A DNA stretch of 64,000 bases from Vreelandella lutescens (GTDB taxonomy: Bacteria; Pseudomonadota; Gammaproteobacteria; Pseudomonadales; Halomonadaceae): assembly GCF_014640815.1 (NCBI RefSeq), contig NZ_BMHM01000008.1:18704-82703 (forward strand). The letters run 5' to 3'. How positions within the stretch are numbered: position 1 is the stretch's first letter; each line of letters starts with the position of its first letter. Below are positions 24,239 through 34,422 of the stretch, in pieces. Made by a program: the position numbers and the translations under genes. The notes under the pieces were generated by a model. It saw only the letters and a program-made list of their open reading frames with translations. It was not told where the DNA came from and did no database searches.

Positions 24239-25615
24239 ATGTCTGTTATTAATACCAATGTTAATGCACTCAGTGGCCAAAATAATCTGAAGCGCACACA
24301 GTCCACAATGAATACTGCAATGCAGCGCCTGTCCTCTGGCCTGCGAGTCAACAGCGCTAAAGATGATGCGGCAGGTCAGGCGATTGCTAACCGAATGGAG
24401 TCTAATTTGCGTGCAAACTCGACGGTTGCACGTGGCATTAACGATGGTATTTCGTTAGTTCAAACTGCCGAGGGTGGTTTGGACAGTATCAACGATATTC
24501 TGCAGCGTGCCAGAGAGCTGGCTGTACAGGCATCAAATGGTACGCTAACAGATGAAGATAGGGCGTCTATCAATACAGAATATAAACTTTTGCGTGCTGA
24601 GGTTGATCGAATTGCACTGGGTACAGAGGCCTTTGGGCAGACGCCGCTTGCTCCTTTGAAAACGCCTCCTGCCACTATTGGGAGTACACCCAGTATTGTG
24701 GATCTGCCGATTGCAATCGATAAGTTGGAAATGTCTGGCGTACGTGCTTTTCGTTATATTCCAGAAGGCGTTACTGGCTTTCGATTATCGATAAATGATA
24801 ACGGCGCAAATGATGATATTCAGATTTTTACGCGTGATGGCACGCATGTCGCAGGAAGTGCAATTCCTGCGAGTTTTGACTCCAGCGTGCCAAGTGTATG
24901 GGGCAATATCGATCAAGCTAATGTGGATAGCACTTTTTTCTCAGCAGACTCTGGCTTTGAGGAAGGTGCCATATACAGTACAGGTCAGCTAAATTCAGGC
25001 ACTTCAGATCCTGGCACTGATAGCACAACAACGTTTCGCGGAATGGAGATTACATACTCTGGAGATTCTAATGCTGCAGGGGCATTAGAGGAGAGTATCT
25101 CTATTGATGAGGTGACGGAGCCGCTGCTGATTTTTGTAACGGGTTCTGGTGCCTTCCGCTTTACAGAAATGAGCTGGGAAACTCCTGTTCCGCCGCCACC
25201 ACTGCCTGACAGCGCACCAGTGAAAATCGCAGTATCAGCTCAATACGGTGAAGCAGTGGATAGCATTACCATTGATCCCACTCCTTCAGACTCTACATCT
25301 CTCGGATTGGAAGATGTGGAGCTAGATCCAATCGAAAAAGCCCGTGAAGCAATGGCCAAGCTCCAAGAAGCGATGAATCAGGTAGATGGCTATCGGAGCC
25401 AGTATGGTGCACTGGTAAATCGCTTTGAGAGCGCCATCAATAATTTATCAGAGCAGTCAGTAAATTTATCTGCGGCTCAGTCACGTATCTTAGATACTGA
25501 TTACGCTCTGGAAAGTGCGTCCCTCGTACGCTCGCAGATTCTGCAACAAGCCGGTACGAGTATGCTGGCTCAGGCGAATGCTACACCGCAGGCGCTGCTG
25601 TCTTTGATAGAATAA
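24239..25615 (+). CDS. fliC: Flagellin, long form with distinct central domain
   Basis: A 458-residue flagellin. The start is set at 24239, giving MSVINTNVNALSGQNNL; the ATG at 24230 sits too close to the AAGGGA site. The N-terminal D0/D1 has RLSSGLRVNSAKDDAAGQAIANR and NDGISLVQTAEGGL. The C-terminus has SRILDTDYALESASLVRSQILQQAG and PQALLSLIE (quoted in pieces). Between residues about 140 and 370 lies an exposed domain unlike the short flagellin, including a proline-rich run near PVPPPPLPDSAP. It has its own sigma-28 promoter. It may be an alternative or minor filament subunit. Confidence 0.93.
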   Translation: MSVINTNVNALSGQNNLKRTQSTMNTAMQRLSSGLRVNSAKDDAAGQAIANRMESNLRANSTVARGINDGISLVQTAEGGLDSINDILQRARELAVQASNGTLTDEDRASINTEYKLLRAEVDRIALGTEAFGQTPLAPLKTPPATIGSTPSIVDLPIAIDKLEMSGVRAFRYIPEGVTGFRLSINDNGANDDIQIFTRDGTHVAGSAIPASFDSSVPSVWGNIDQANVDSTFFSADSGFEEGAIYSTGQLNSGTSDPGTDSTTTFRGMEITYSGDSNAAGALEESISIDEVTEPLLIFVTGSGAFRFTEMSWETPVPPPPLPDSAPVKIAVSAQYGEAVDSITIDPTPSDSTSLGLEDVELDPIEKAREAMAKLQEAMNQVDGYRSQYGALVNRFESAINNLSEQSVNLSAAQSRILDTDYALESASLVRSQILQQAGTSMLAQANATPQALLSLIE

Positions 25616-25898
25616 TCACGCCATTACTCTGGAAGTGAGCACACGGAAAGCATTGACAACGGCTAGCAAGCCCGCTCTACGCGTGATAGACTACGCCATC
25701 CTCTCAGACAAGACCCGTGAACGGGCAGCGTTTTTACTGCTCGTTACACTATTTGTCAGCGTAACTAACGCTTTCAAATCAATCGGTTGTTGTGGAAAGA
25801 TATTACGAAAGTGTCGTGATTTGGCAAATGCCAGCCGACAAACACATAGTAAATTCGTTGCCGTTTATAGGCAGCCCTTATTCTCCAAGGAGATACCT
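25616..25898. other. Intergenic region between long flagellin and rpsT
   Basis: This 283-nt stretch should contain the rpsT promoter. A TTGACA hexamer lies near 25653-25660, but no clear -10 partner at ideal spacing could be fixed by eye. An open frame continuing into rpsT is present but has no start signal and is not considered coding. Confidence 0.4.
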
Positions 25899-26165
25899 GT
25901 GGCGAACAGCAAGCAAGCACGCAAGCGCGCCCGCCAGGCCGAGACTCGTCGCGTCCTGAAAGCCAGCCAGCGCAGCATGGTCCGCACCTACATCAAGCGT
26001 GTGATCAAAGCGATCAACACTGGTGACCATGGCAAGGCAATGGAAGAGTTCAAGGTCATGCAGCCGGTCGTCGACCGCATCGCTGATAAAGACGTTCTTT
26101 CTAAGAAGAAAGCTGCACGTCTGAAAAGCCGCTTGAACAAGCGCATTAAGGCTCTGGCGGCGTAA
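25899..26165 (+). CDS. rpsT: 30S ribosomal protein S20
   Basis: An 88-residue basic protein binding 16S rRNA in the small subunit. It opens ANSKQARKRARQAETRR after a GTG start and ends LKSRLNKRIKALAA, the typical S20 pattern. The GTG at 25899 follows an AAGGAG site. Non-ATG starts are known in rpsT of E. coli (UUG), where they take part in autogenous control. A strong terminator follows 16 nt after the stop. An in-frame extension upstream is not supported. Confidence 0.96.
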   Translation: MANSKQARKRARQAETRRVLKASQRSMVRTYIKRVIKAINTGDHGKAMEEFKVMQPVVDRIADKDVLSKKKAARLKSRLNKRIKALAA

Positions 26166-26180
26166 GTCGGCAGGCGCCAT

Positions 26181-26209
26181 AAAAAAAACCGGCTGCGGCC
26201 GGTTTTTTT
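26181..26209 (+). terminator. Rho-independent terminator of rpsT
   Basis: A run of A, arms ACCGGC and GCCGGT around a short loop, then seven T. The flanking A and T runs extend the stem and make it potentially bidirectional. Confidence 0.92.
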
Positions 26210-26269
26210 GTGCCTAAATGTCGCCCACGGCGATGTATTCGCCTCTTGTTAGCCTGCATGGAATAAGTG

Positions 26270-27847
26270 ATGAGCGCCGATACGCCACAGCATGCCAATA
26301 TGCCACCGCCGCGCCGAGGGCTGATGCGCTCGGGGTTAGTCGTGAGCGCCATGACAATGCTTTCCCGCGTGATGGGGTTGGTGCGGGATGTCGTGGTGGC
26401 CACGTTGTTAGGGGCAGGTAACGGCTCGGATGCTTTTTTTGTGGCGTTTAAAATCCCCAATTTTCTACGTCGCCTGTTTGCTGAAGGGGCGTTTAACCAA
26501 GCGTTTGTGCCAGTGCTCTCGGAGTACTCCACCCAGCGCACCAGGCAGGAGATCCGTGAGCTGCTGAATGCGGTGGCGGGTAGCCTAACGGCGCTGCTAG
26601 CACTGATCACCGCTCTGGCAATGCTGGGAGCGCCCTGGCTGGTGTGGGTGTTTGCCCCTGGTTTTGGCCGCGACCCCGAAAAGCTGGCCATGACGGCGGA
26701 TATGCTGCGGCTCACCTTTCCCTACCTGCTGCTGATCTCGTTAACGGCCTTTTCGGGCAGCGTGCTGAATACATGGAACCGCTTTGCGGTGCCTGCCTTT
26801 ACCCCGGTGCTGCTGAACCTGTCGCTGATCGGCGCGGCGCTATTCTTAATGCCACTGATGGAAGAGCCTGCCATGGCGCTGGCCTGGGGCGTGCTGATTG
26901 CGGGGGCGGCCCAGCTCGCTTTTCAAGTGCCGTTTTTGATGCGCTTGGGGCTGCTGCCGACGCCATGGCCTAACTTCGCCCACGATGGCGTGAAGCGTAT
27001 TTTAAAGCTGATGGTGCCAGCGCTGTTTGGGGTCTCGGTGTCGCAGATCAACCTGCTGTTGGATACGGTGCTGGCATCGCTGTTGGCAGCGGGCAGCGTC
27101 TCATGGCTTTACTACTCTGACCGTTTGGTAGAGCTGCCGCTTGGCGTGTTTGGAGTGGCGATTGGCACCATTATTCTGCCTGCGCTCTCCAAGCGTCATG
27201 TTGAGCAGTCCACCGAGCACTTTTCCGCCATGCTGGACTGGGCGATTCGTGTGGTGTTGCTGTTAGGCGTGCCCGCAGCCCTAGCGCTGGCGGTACTGGC
27301 TGAACCGTTTTTAATTACCCTGTTCCACTACGGGGCGATGACCGATAACGACATTCAAATGGCAGCCATGAGCCTGCGCGCCTATGCCTTCGGGCTGGTG
27401 GCCTTTATGCTGATCAAGGTGCTAGCGCCGGGCTTTTTTGCCCGCCAAGACACCAAAACACCGGTGAAAGTCGGCATTATCGCCATGGTCGCTAACATGG
27501 TGCTGAACCTAATGCTGATTTGGCCACTCGCCCACGCGGGCCTGGCGTTGGCCACTGCGCTCTCTGCGTTCTTAAACGCTGGGTTGCTGGGGTATCTGCT
27601 TTACCGCCAGCAGGTGCTGGTGTTTCAGCCGGGATGGGGGCGCTATGCCGTGCAGTTAATAGGCGGCAGCGTGCTCATGAGTGTGGCGCTAATGATCGTC
27701 TCACCTGATTGGCAAGTATGGCTCGAATTTGGGCTATGGCAGCGTATTCGCTGGGTGGCTGGACTGGTAGTGCTGGGCGGAGGGCTCTACTTTGTATGGT
27801 TAACGGCGCTTGGGCTGCGGTTTCGCCACTTTAAAATGAACGGCTAG
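26270..27847 (+). CDS. murJ: Lipid II flippase MurJ
   Basis: A 525-residue polytopic inner-membrane protein of the MVF/MurJ family, with about 14 hydrophobic helices, that flips lipid II for peptidoglycan synthesis. The N-terminal SAMTMLSRVMGLVRDVVVATLLGAG (in parts SAMTMLSRVMGL and RDVVVATLLGAG) followed by DAFFVAFKIPNFLRRLFAEGAF (in part KIPNFLRRLFAEGAF) is the family signature. The start is the ATG at 26270; the GTG directly before it is also in frame. It is placed between rpsT and ribF, a common gammaproteobacterial order. Confidence 0.95.
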   Translation: MSADTPQHANMPPPRRGLMRSGLVVSAMTMLSRVMGLVRDVVVATLLGAGNGSDAFFVAFKIPNFLRRLFAEGAFNQAFVPVLSEYSTQRTRQEIRELLNAVAGSLTALLALITALAMLGAPWLVWVFAPGFGRDPEKLAMTADMLRLTFPYLLLISLTAFSGSVLNTWNRFAVPAFTPVLLNLSLIGAALFLMPLMEEPAMALAWGVLIAGAAQLAFQVPFLMRLGLLPTPWPNFAHDGVKRILKLMVPALFGVSVSQINLLLDTVLASLLAAGSVSWLYYSDRLVELPLGVFGVAIGTIILPALSKRHVEQSTEHFSAMLDWAIRVVLLLGVPAALALAVLAEPFLITLFHYGAMTDNDIQMAAMSLRAYAFGLVAFMLIKVLAPGFFARQDTKTPVKVGIIAMVANMVLNLMLIWPLAHAGLALATALSAFLNAGLLGYLLYRQQVLVFQPGWGRYAVQLIGGSVLMSVALMIVSPDWQVWLEFGLWQRIRWVAGLVVLGGGLYFVWLTALGLRFRHFKMNG

Positions 27848-27985
27848 AAAGGCGCTGGCGGATGAGCGCCGATGATCTTCTCCTGCACCAGACCGGCGCG
27901 TTCGTTATAATCAAACGCTTTGAAAACGGCTAGCGGCCTTAAAACGGAAAACGCTTTTAAAACAAGCTTTTAAAAAAGAGGTGCC

Positions 27986-29023
27986 ATGCACGTCATTCGA
28001 GGTCTGCACAATCTGACAGCGTCCCATCGTGGCTGCGTGGCAACCATCGGTAATTTCGATGGCGTGCATCGCGGCCATCAGGCGATTCTACAGCAGTGCC
28101 GCGAGCACGCTGCGCGCCTGAGCGTCCCGCTGACCGTGGTGGTGTTTGAGCCTCAGCCCCGCGAGTTTTTTGCCGGTGACCAAGCGCCGCCGCGCTTAAC
28201 GCGCCTGCGGGAAAAAGTGCGTCTATTACGCGACCACGGTGCCGAGCAGGTGCTTTGCCTGCCGTTTAACGATGCCTTGCGCAGCCTCACCGGGCGCGAG
28301 TTTATCGATCAGGTGCTGATTGATGGGCTGGGCGTTAAGCATTTAGTGGTGGGCGACGACTTCCGCTTCGGCTGTGATCGCCGTGGCGACTTCAGCTTGC
28401 TAGAAACAGTAGGGCGCACTTACGGCTTTGGCGTGGAACACACCCGCACCTTTAAAGTCGATGACGAGCGGGTATCGAGCACCCGAGTGCGTACGCTGCT
28501 GGCCAGCGGTAACTTTGACGTGGCCGCCCGCCTGCTGGGCAGGCCTTATTCGCTGCATGGCCGCGTGGTACGCGACCAGCAGTTGGGGCGCACTATTAGT
28601 GTGCCGACCGCGAACCTGCCGCTATTGCCACAGCCGCTGACGCTACGGGGGGTGTTTGCAGTGATGGCCGAACTGGCGAATGGCGAACGCTACCCCGCCG
28701 TGGCGAATGTTGGCTTTCGGCCCACGGTGGGGGCCAAGCGCCCCACGCTGGAAGTGCACCTGCTGGATTTTTCTGGCGACCTGTATGGTCAGCGGCTGAC
28801 GGTTTACCCCTGCGCAAGGCTGCGTGGGGAAGCAAAATTTGCGGATCTAGATGCGCTGAAAGCACAAATTAACCATGACCAGGCCAGGGCGCGCCGCTAT
28901 TTTGCGGACGTTGACACTGGCGTAACACCTTCTCTTCCGCTGGCCTCGGCCCCGCTTGGGCGTGAGACCGCTTCTTCTGATTTCACTTCGGCGGATGACG
29001 CTGCCGATGCTAACGACGGCTGA
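27986..29023 (+). CDS. ribF: Bifunctional riboflavin kinase / FAD synthetase
   Basis: A 345-residue cytoplasmic enzyme that makes FMN and FAD from riboflavin. The N-terminal FAD-synthetase domain has [13 protein letters not shown] (21-33) and VVGDDFRFG. The C-terminal flavokinase domain has [11 protein letters not shown] and [13 protein letters not shown]. The last 30 residues are a serine/alanine/aspartate-rich tail beyond the usual fold. The ATG at 27986 follows AAAAGAGG. ileS begins 7 nt after its stop, indicating one operon. Confidence 0.95.
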   Translation: MHVIRGLHNLTASHRGCVATIGNFDGVHRGHQAILQQCREHAARLSVPLTVVVFEPQPREFFAGDQAPPRLTRLREKVRLLRDHGAEQVLCLPFNDALRSLTGREFIDQVLIDGLGVKHLVVGDDFRFGCDRRGDFSLLETVGRTYGFGVEHTRTFKVDDERVSSTRVRTLLASGNFDVAARLLGRPYSLHGRVVRDQQLGRTISVPTANLPLLPQPLTLRGVFAVMAELANGERYPAVANVGFRPTVGAKRPTLEVHLLDFSGDLYGQRLTVYPCARLRGEAKFADLDALKAQINHDQARARRYFADVDTGVTPSLPLASAPLGRETASSDFTSADDAADANDG

Positions 29024-29030
29024 CCGGACT

Positions 29031-31862
29031 ATGGACTATAAGCAAACGCTAAACCTGCCAGAAACCGACTTTCCTATGCGCGGCATGCTGCCGAAGCAGG
29101 AGCCAGGGCGCGTTTCCCAGTGGCAGGACATGAACCTGTACCAGCGCCTGCGCGAAGCCCGTGCGGGTGCGCCGCTGTTTGTACTGCACGATGGCCCTCC
29201 CTACGCCAACGGCAGTATCCATATCGGTCACGCCGTTAATAAAATTCTCAAAGATATTATCGTTAAGTCCAAAAACCTGGCGGGCTTTGATGCGCCCTAC
29301 GTGCCGGGTTGGGACTGCCACGGCCTACCCATTGAGCACAAGGTAGAGACCACCCACGGCAAGCACCTTCCGGCCGATAAAGCCCGCGAGCTGTGCCGTG
29401 AGTACGCCGGTGCCCAGATCGAAACCCAGTTGGTGGATTTTGTGCGCCTGGGCATCATCGGTGATTGGGATCACCCGTATCGCTCCATGGATTACGCCAA
29501 CGAAGCGGGCGAGATCCGCGCTCTGGCGGATATGGTCGAAGCAGGCTACGTCTTCAAAGGCCTGAAGCCGGTCAACTGGTGTTTCGACTGTGGCTCGGCG
29601 CTGGCCGAGGCGGAAGTGGAGTACGCTGATAAAAAATCTGACGCCATCGACGTTGCTTTCCCCGTAGAAGACGCCGACAAGCTGGCGGCAGCGTTTGGCT
29701 TAAGCGAACTGTCAAAGCCCGCCGCCGTGGTGATCTGGACCACCACGCCGTGGACCATTCCTGCCAACCAGGCGTTAAACGCTCACCCCGACTTTACCTA
29801 TGCGCTGGTGGATACCGGCGAGCGCCTGCTGCTGCTGGCCGAAGAGCTGGTCGAGAGCTGCCTGGAACGTTTTGGTTTACAAGGCGAGGTGGTAGCGACG
29901 ACTCAGGGCAAAAACCTGGACCTGATCAATTTCCGCCACCCGTTCTACGACCGCCTCTCGCCGGTTTATCTGGCGGATTACGTGGAGTCTGAAGTCGGCA
30001 GTACCGGTATCGTTCACTCTGCCCCTTCTTACGGTATGGATGACTTTGTTACCTGCCGTGAGCACGGCATGAGCTTTGACGACATGCTGAACCCCGTGCA
30101 GGGCAACGGCGTTTATGCCGATGACCTGCCGTTCTTCGGCGGCCAGATGATTTGGAAAGCCAACCCGAACATCATCGAGAAGCTGCGTGACGTAAACGCG
30201 CTGATGGCGCATACGCCTATTAAGCACAGCTACATGCACTGCTGGCGTCACAAAACGCCGGTGATCTACCGCGCCACGGCCCAGTGGTTTGTGGGTATGG
30301 ATATTCAGGGTAAAGATGGCAAAACCCTGCGCGAGCGTGCGCTGGCCGGTATCGAAGCGACCGAGTTTACTCCTGCTTGGGGGCAAGCGCGCCTGCACAG
30401 CATGATCGCCAACCGCCCGGATTGGTGTATCTCTCGCCAGCGTAACTGGGGCGTGCCGATTCCGTTCTTCCTGCATAAGCAAACCGGTGAGCTGCACCCG
30501 AACACCGTGTCGCTGATGGAAGAAGCCGCCAAGCGCGTGGAGCAAGAGGGCATTGAGGCGTGGTTCAAGCTCGAACCCTCCGAGCTGCTTGGCGCAGAGG
30601 CCGCAGACTACGAAAAAGTCACCGATACGCTGGACGTGTGGTTCGACTCGGGCACTACCCACCGCCACGTGCTGCGCGGCTCGCACCCCCACGGCCATGA
30701 AAGTGGCCCGCGCGCCGACTTGTACCTGGAAGGTTCTGATCAGCACCGTGGTTGGTTCCACTCTTCACTGCTCACCGGCGCGGCGATTGATGGCCATGCC
30801 CCGTATCGTCAGCTGTTGACCCACGGCTTCACGGTGGATGCCCAGGGCCGCAAGATGTCTAAGTCCATCGGTAACGTGGTCGCACCGCAAAGCGTGATGG
30901 ATAAGCTGGGCGCCGATATCCTGCGCCTGTGGGTAGCGTCTACCGACTACTCCGGCGAAATGGCCGTCTCGGATGAAATCCTCAAACGCACTGCCGATGT
31001 GTACCGCCGTATCCGCAACACCGCGCGCTTCCTGCTTTCCAACCTGAACGGCTTTGATCCCAAGCGGGACCAAGTGGCGTTTGGAGATATGCTGGCGCTG
31101 GATCAGTGGGTGGTGGATCGTGCCGCACAGCTCCAAGACCGCATCGAAACCGCCTACGAGGAGTACCGCTTCCTGGATGTGTACCAGCAAGTACACGGTT
31201 TCTGCGCGCGGGAGCTGGGCGGCTTCTACTTGGACGTGATCAAGGATCGTCAGTACACCACTCAAACCGACTCGCTGGCCCGCCGCAGCGCGCAAACCGC
31301 GCTTTATCACGTGGTGGAAGCACTGAGCCGCTGGGTCGCGCCGATTCTCTCCTTCACCGCCGAGGAGATCTTTGAACATATCCCCGGCGAGCGTGGCGAT
31401 AGCGTGCTGCTGGAGACCTACTACACTGGTCTTTCCACGCTGGATGAAGGTGCCGATATGGGCCGCGCGTTCTGGGAACAGGTGCTGGAAGTGAAGCACT
31501 CGGTGAACAAATGCCTGGAAGACGCCCGTAACGCCAAAGTGATCAAGGGCAGCCTGGCAGCGGAAGTGACGCTGTTCGTCAATGATGAGCTGCACGCGAC
31601 GCTGGCGAAACTAGGCGACGAGCTGCGCTTTGTGATACTCACCAGCGAAGTACACTTGGCTCCGCTGGCCGACGCCGCCAATGCTGAAAGCACCGAGCTT
31701 GAAGGTTTGAAAGTAGCGGTAAGGGCCAGTGAACATGCCAAGTGCGAGCGCTGCTGGCACCATCGGGCGGATGTGGGCAGCGTTGCCGAGCACCCTGACC
31801 TGTGTTGCCGCTGTGTAAGCAATTTACCCGAAGGCAGCGGTGAGATTCGTTACTATGCCTAA
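29031..31862 (+). CDS. ileS: Isoleucyl-tRNA synthetase
   Basis: A 943-residue class I synthetase that charges tRNA-Ile. The start is the ATG at 29031, giving [18 protein letters not shown], the standard opening; an in-frame ATG inside ribF is rejected. The HIGH motif is in [14 protein letters not shown] is in [10 protein letters not shown] near 608, and the C-terminal zinc ribbon is CERCWHH with CCRC. The editing domain holds [11 protein letters not shown]. Its stop overlaps the lspA start by 8 nt. Confidence 0.98.
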   Translation: MDYKQTLNLPETDFPMRGMLPKQEPGRVSQWQDMNLYQRLREARAGAPLFVLHDGPPYANGSIHIGHAVNKILKDIIVKSKNLAGFDAPYVPGWDCHGLPIEHKVETTHGKHLPADKARELCREYAGAQIETQLVDFVRLGIIGDWDHPYRSMDYANEAGEIRALADMVEAGYVFKGLKPVNWCFDCGSALAEAEVEYADKKSDAIDVAFPVEDADKLAAAFGLSELSKPAAVVIWTTTPWTIPANQALNAHPDFTYALVDTGERLLLLAEELVESCLERFGLQGEVVATTQGKNLDLINFRHPFYDRLSPVYLADYVESEVGSTGIVHSAPSYGMDDFVTCREHGMSFDDMLNPVQGNGVYADDLPFFGGQMIWKANPNIIEKLRDVNALMAHTPIKHSYMHCWRHKTPVIYRATAQWFVGMDIQGKDGKTLRERALAGIEATEFTPAWGQARLHSMIANRPDWCISRQRNWGVPIPFFLHKQTGELHPNTVSLMEEAAKRVEQEGIEAWFKLEPSELLGAEAADYEKVTDTLDVWFDSGTTHRHVLRGSHPHGHESGPRADLYLEGSDQHRGWFHSSLLTGAAIDGHAPYRQLLTHGFTVDAQGRKMSKSIGNVVAPQSVMDKLGADILRLWVASTDYSGEMAVSDEILKRTADVYRRIRNTARFLLSNLNGFDPKRDQVAFGDMLALDQWVVDRAAQLQDRIETAYEEYRFLDVYQQVHGFCARELGGFYLDVIKDRQYTTQTDSLARRSAQTALYHVVEALSRWVAPILSFTAEEIFEHIPGERGDSVLLETYYTGLSTLDEGADMGRAFWEQVLEVKHSVNKCLEDARNAKVIKGSLAAEVTLFVNDELHATLAKLGDELRFVILTSEVHLAPLADAANAESTELEGLKVAVRASEHAKCERCWHHRADVGSVAEHPDLCCRCVSNLPEGSGEIRYYA

Positions 31863-32400
31863 TCCTTCCCCAGCAACGAATGCCTCTCAGTGGCCGCCCA
31901 TGCGGCGGCCACTGCGCTGGCTATGGCTAGCCGTCGCCGTCATTGTGTTAGATCTCGCGACAAAATACGTGGCCAGCCACTATTTAAGTTATGCACAGCC
32001 GGTTGAAGTGTTGCCGTTCTTCAACCTCACGCTACTGCACAATACCGGGGCGGCGTTTAGCTTTTTAGCAGATCACCCCGGCTGGCAACGTTGGTTCTTT
32101 GCGGCGATTGCTATTGGTGCCAGCATTGGCCTCACCGTGTGGCTGTCCCGTATTCGTGCAGATGAAAAACTGCTCGCCATTGCCCTGCCGCTCATTATCG
32201 GTGGCGCACTGGGTAACCTATATGACCGCTTAATTCATGGTTACGTGGTGGATTTTCTCTCCTTCCATGCGGCAGGCTGGTACTACCCCGCCTTTAACGT
32301 GGCGGATATCGGCATTACCCTGGGGGCCGTGGGCTTAATTTGGGAATCGATTATGGGCGAGCGGCGGCGTAAAAAAGCCGCGCAGTCACCCTCTTCTTAA
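31855..32400 (+). CDS. lspA: Lipoprotein signal peptidase (signal peptidase II)
   Basis: A 181-residue inner-membrane aspartyl protease that cleaves prolipoprotein signal peptides, with four transmembrane helices. Family blocks are [38 protein letters not shown] and FNVADIGIT; the catalytic aspartates are in NLYDR and FNVAD. The start at 31855 overlaps the end of ileS, which is usual for this pair. Confidence 0.96.
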   Translation: MPNPSPATNASQWPPMRRPLRWLWLAVAVIVLDLATKYVASHYLSYAQPVEVLPFFNLTLLHNTGAAFSFLADHPGWQRWFFAAIAIGASIGLTVWLSRIRADEKLLAIALPLIIGGALGNLYDRLIHGYVVDFLSFHAAGWYYPAFNVADIGITLGAVGLIWESIMGERRRKKAAQSPSS

Positions 32401-32421
32401 CATGCCAATGAGTGAGGCACC

Positions 32422-32865
32422 ATGGATTACCTAATTGACGACGGTATGGAAATTACCCTGCACTTCACGCTGAAGCTGGAAGATGGCACGGTGGTTGATT
32501 CCACTAAAGAGAAAGCCCCAGCCACGTTTCAGTATGGCGATGGCAACCTGCCGCCGGGTTTCGAGCACCCCATCAAAGGCATGGCGGCAGGCCAAAGCGG
32601 GTCATTTCAGGTTACCCCCGAGCACGCATTTGGCCAGCACAACCCGCAGAATATTCAGACCTTAAAGCGGGCAGACTTTGGCGATGAAGCGCCTGAAATC
32701 GGCATGGTCATGTCGTTTGCCGACAAAGCTGGAACGGAATTGCCAGGCATGGTCAAAACCATTGACGGTGACCGCGTGGAAGTGGACTTCAACCATCCGC
32801 TGGCAGGGCGTACATTGACGTTTGAGGTTGAAGTGCTCAACGTCACGCCGGTTACCACACACTAA
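32422..32865 (+). CDS. fkpB: FKBP-type peptidyl-prolyl isomerase
   Basis: A 147-residue SlyD-like FKBP isomerase: LEDGTVVDST, FQYGDGNLPPGFEHPIKGM and VTPEHAFGQHNP are the family blocks, with an insert-in-flap arrangement. It has no signal peptide and no histidine-rich tail, which fits FkpB rather than SlyD. It lies 21 nt after lspA and before ispH, as in E. coli. Confidence 0.93.
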   Translation: MDYLIDDGMEITLHFTLKLEDGTVVDSTKEKAPATFQYGDGNLPPGFEHPIKGMAAGQSGSFQVTPEHAFGQHNPQNIQTLKRADFGDEAPEIGMVMSFADKAGTELPGMVKTIDGDRVEVDFNHPLAGRTLTFEVEVLNVTPVTTH

Positions 32866-32901
32866 TTTCCTGAGCGATGCAGGTTGCATCAAGGCGCTTT
32901 T

Positions 32902-33882
32902 ATGCAGTCATCAGAGTCATCTCAGCCCGTACAGATCAAGCTAGCCAACCCGCGCGGGTTTTGTGCGGGTGTTGACCGCGCGATCGATATCGTCAACCGC
33001 GCGTTGGATGTCTTCGGCCCGCCCATTTACGTTCGTCATGAAGTGGTGCACAACCGCTTTGTGGTGGAAACCCTGCGTGAGCGCGGTGCTGTCTTCGTGG
33101 AAGAGCTTCACGAAGTGCCCGACGATGTGATCGTCATCTTCTCTGCCCACGGCGTTTCTCGTGCGGTGCAGCAAGATGCCGAGCAGCGTGGCCTGAAAGT
33201 GTTTGATGCCACCTGCCCACTGGTCACCAAAGTGCACATGGAAGTGCTTCGCTACGCAAAGCGTGGACAAGAGTGCATTCTGATTGGCCACGAAGGCCAC
33301 CCGGAAGTAGAAGGCACCATGGGGCGCTACGATACCTCCCATGGCGGCAAGATTTATCTGGTGGAAGATGAGCAGGACGTGGCCAACTTGGTGGTGAACG
33401 ACCCTTCGGCGCTTGCATTCGTGACCCAGACCACGCTTTCCATGGATGACACCGCTAAGGTAATCGACGCGCTGCGGGATAAATTCCCTGAGATTCAAGG
33501 GCCGCGCAAAGACGATATTTGCTACGCTACCCAAAACCGCCAGGATGCGGTGCGAGAACTGGCAGCAGATAGCGACTTAGTGCTGGTCGTCGGTAGCCCC
33601 AACAGCTCGAACTCCAACCGCCTACGTGAGCTCTCGGAACGGATGGGCACACCTGCGTATTTAATTGATAACGCGGAGCAAATTGAGTCCTCCTGGTTAA
33701 CAGGCGTTAGCCGCATCGGCGTGACGGCGGGCGCGAGTGCCCCCGAAGTGCTGGTAAAAGGCGTCATTGATCAGCTGCAAGCACTCGGGGCAGAAGCACC
33801 TATCGAGCTGCAGGGGCGTGAAGAAAATATTACGTTCTCGATGCCAAGAGAGCTGCGCGAGCGCGTGATTGTTAGTGAGTAA
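32902..33882 (+). CDS. ispH: 4-hydroxy-3-methylbut-2-enyl diphosphate reductase
   Basis: A 326-residue iron-sulfur enzyme and the last step of the methylerythritol phosphate route, giving IPP and DMAPP. The three cluster cysteines are in [19 protein letters not shown] and [15 protein letters not shown] and the SSNSNRL loop are also conserved. The start is taken as ATG 32902; a TTG at 32884 is also in frame but has no better ribosome site. Confidence 0.97.
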   Translation: MQSSESSQPVQIKLANPRGFCAGVDRAIDIVNRALDVFGPPIYVRHEVVHNRFVVETLRERGAVFVEELHEVPDDVIVIFSAHGVSRAVQQDAEQRGLKVFDATCPLVTKVHMEVLRYAKRGQECILIGHEGHPEVEGTMGRYDTSHGGKIYLVEDEQDVANLVVNDPSALAFVTQTTLSMDDTAKVIDALRDKFPEIQGPRKDDICYATQNRQDAVRELAADSDLVLVVGSPNSSNSNRLRELSERMGTPAYLIDNAEQIESSWLTGVSRIGVTAGASAPEVLVKGVIDQLQALGAEAPIELQGREENITFSMPRELRERVIVSE

Positions 33883-33965
33883 AGCATCATTGCGGTCATG
33901 GATATGCTGAAACGGGCACCAGTGAAATAGCGTGAGTGAATAGATGTAAGTGAGTGATGCAATGC

Positions 33966-34007
33966 GTATCGGTTTCCGACATACTCGAAGTATGGTTTAA
34001 CCGATAC
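33966..34007 (+). promoter_or_regulatory. Two-tier hairpin abutting the minor-pilin ribosome site
   Basis: Outer arms GTATCGGTT and AACCGATAC enclose an inner hairpin CATACT-CGA-AGTATG. The outer arm ends exactly where the AGGAG Shine-Dalgarno of the first minor pilin begins. As RNA it could modulate translation; as DNA it could be a terminator-like boundary after ispH, although it lacks a T run. Confidence 0.5.
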
Positions 34008-34020
34008 AGGAGCAGACTCG

Positions 34021-34422
34021 GTGCCTGACCACTCATTACACCTTGCTGGCGCGCAGGAGACTCGCCAGCAAGGCTTTACGCTGATTGAAATGCTGATTGC
34101 CGTTGCCATTATTGGCATTGTCGCTGGCATCGCCTACCCCAGTTATACCCGCTATGTAGAACGCTCGCTGCGTACCGATGCGCACGCGGGCTTGCTACAA
34201 GCCGCTTCCGAAATGGAGCGCTGCTACTCCCGCCAATACAACTATACCGGCTGTGCTATTACCACGACGTCGCCTGATGGCAATTACGCGATCACTGCAG
34301 CGGCGGGGGATAGTAATGACGGTGGCTTTATTCTGACAGCAACCACGACCCAAACCGATGGATGTGACAGCGGTATTCAATTCAACGCCCGCGGTGAGCG
34401 CATGCCGGTGGCGTGCTGGTAA
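34021..34422 (+). CDS. pilE: Type IV pilin-like minor pilin (PilE type)
   Basis: A 133-residue prepilin. The N-terminal leader of about 17 residues ends in QQG, cleaved before FTLIEMLIAVAIIGIVAGIAYP, the class III signal and polymerisation helix (in part FTLIEMLIAVAIIGIVAG). Four cysteines occur in the C-terminal region, including the near-terminal CW. It is probably a minor pilin that primes type IV pilus assembly. The start is GTG at 34021 with an AGGAG site 8-9 nt upstream. First gene of a four-gene pilin operon; the next gene overlaps its stop. Confidence 0.85.
   Translation: MPDHSLHLAGAQETRQQGFTLIEMLIAVAIIGIVAGIAYPSYTRYVERSLRTDAHAGLLQAASEMERCYSRQYNYTGCAITTTSPDGNYAITAAAGDSNDGGFILTATTTQTDGCDSGIQFNARGERMPVACW

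Noticed and set aside
25635..25898. 88-codon in-frame extension upstream of rpsT
   Set aside because: S20 proteins start at ANSKQA after the GTG with a good Shine-Dalgarno; the extension has no homology-like character.
29877..30761. 294-codon open frame antisense to ileS
   Set aside because: Shadow frame of a long, GC-rich conserved gene; the product is compositionally odd and the ileS frame is certain.
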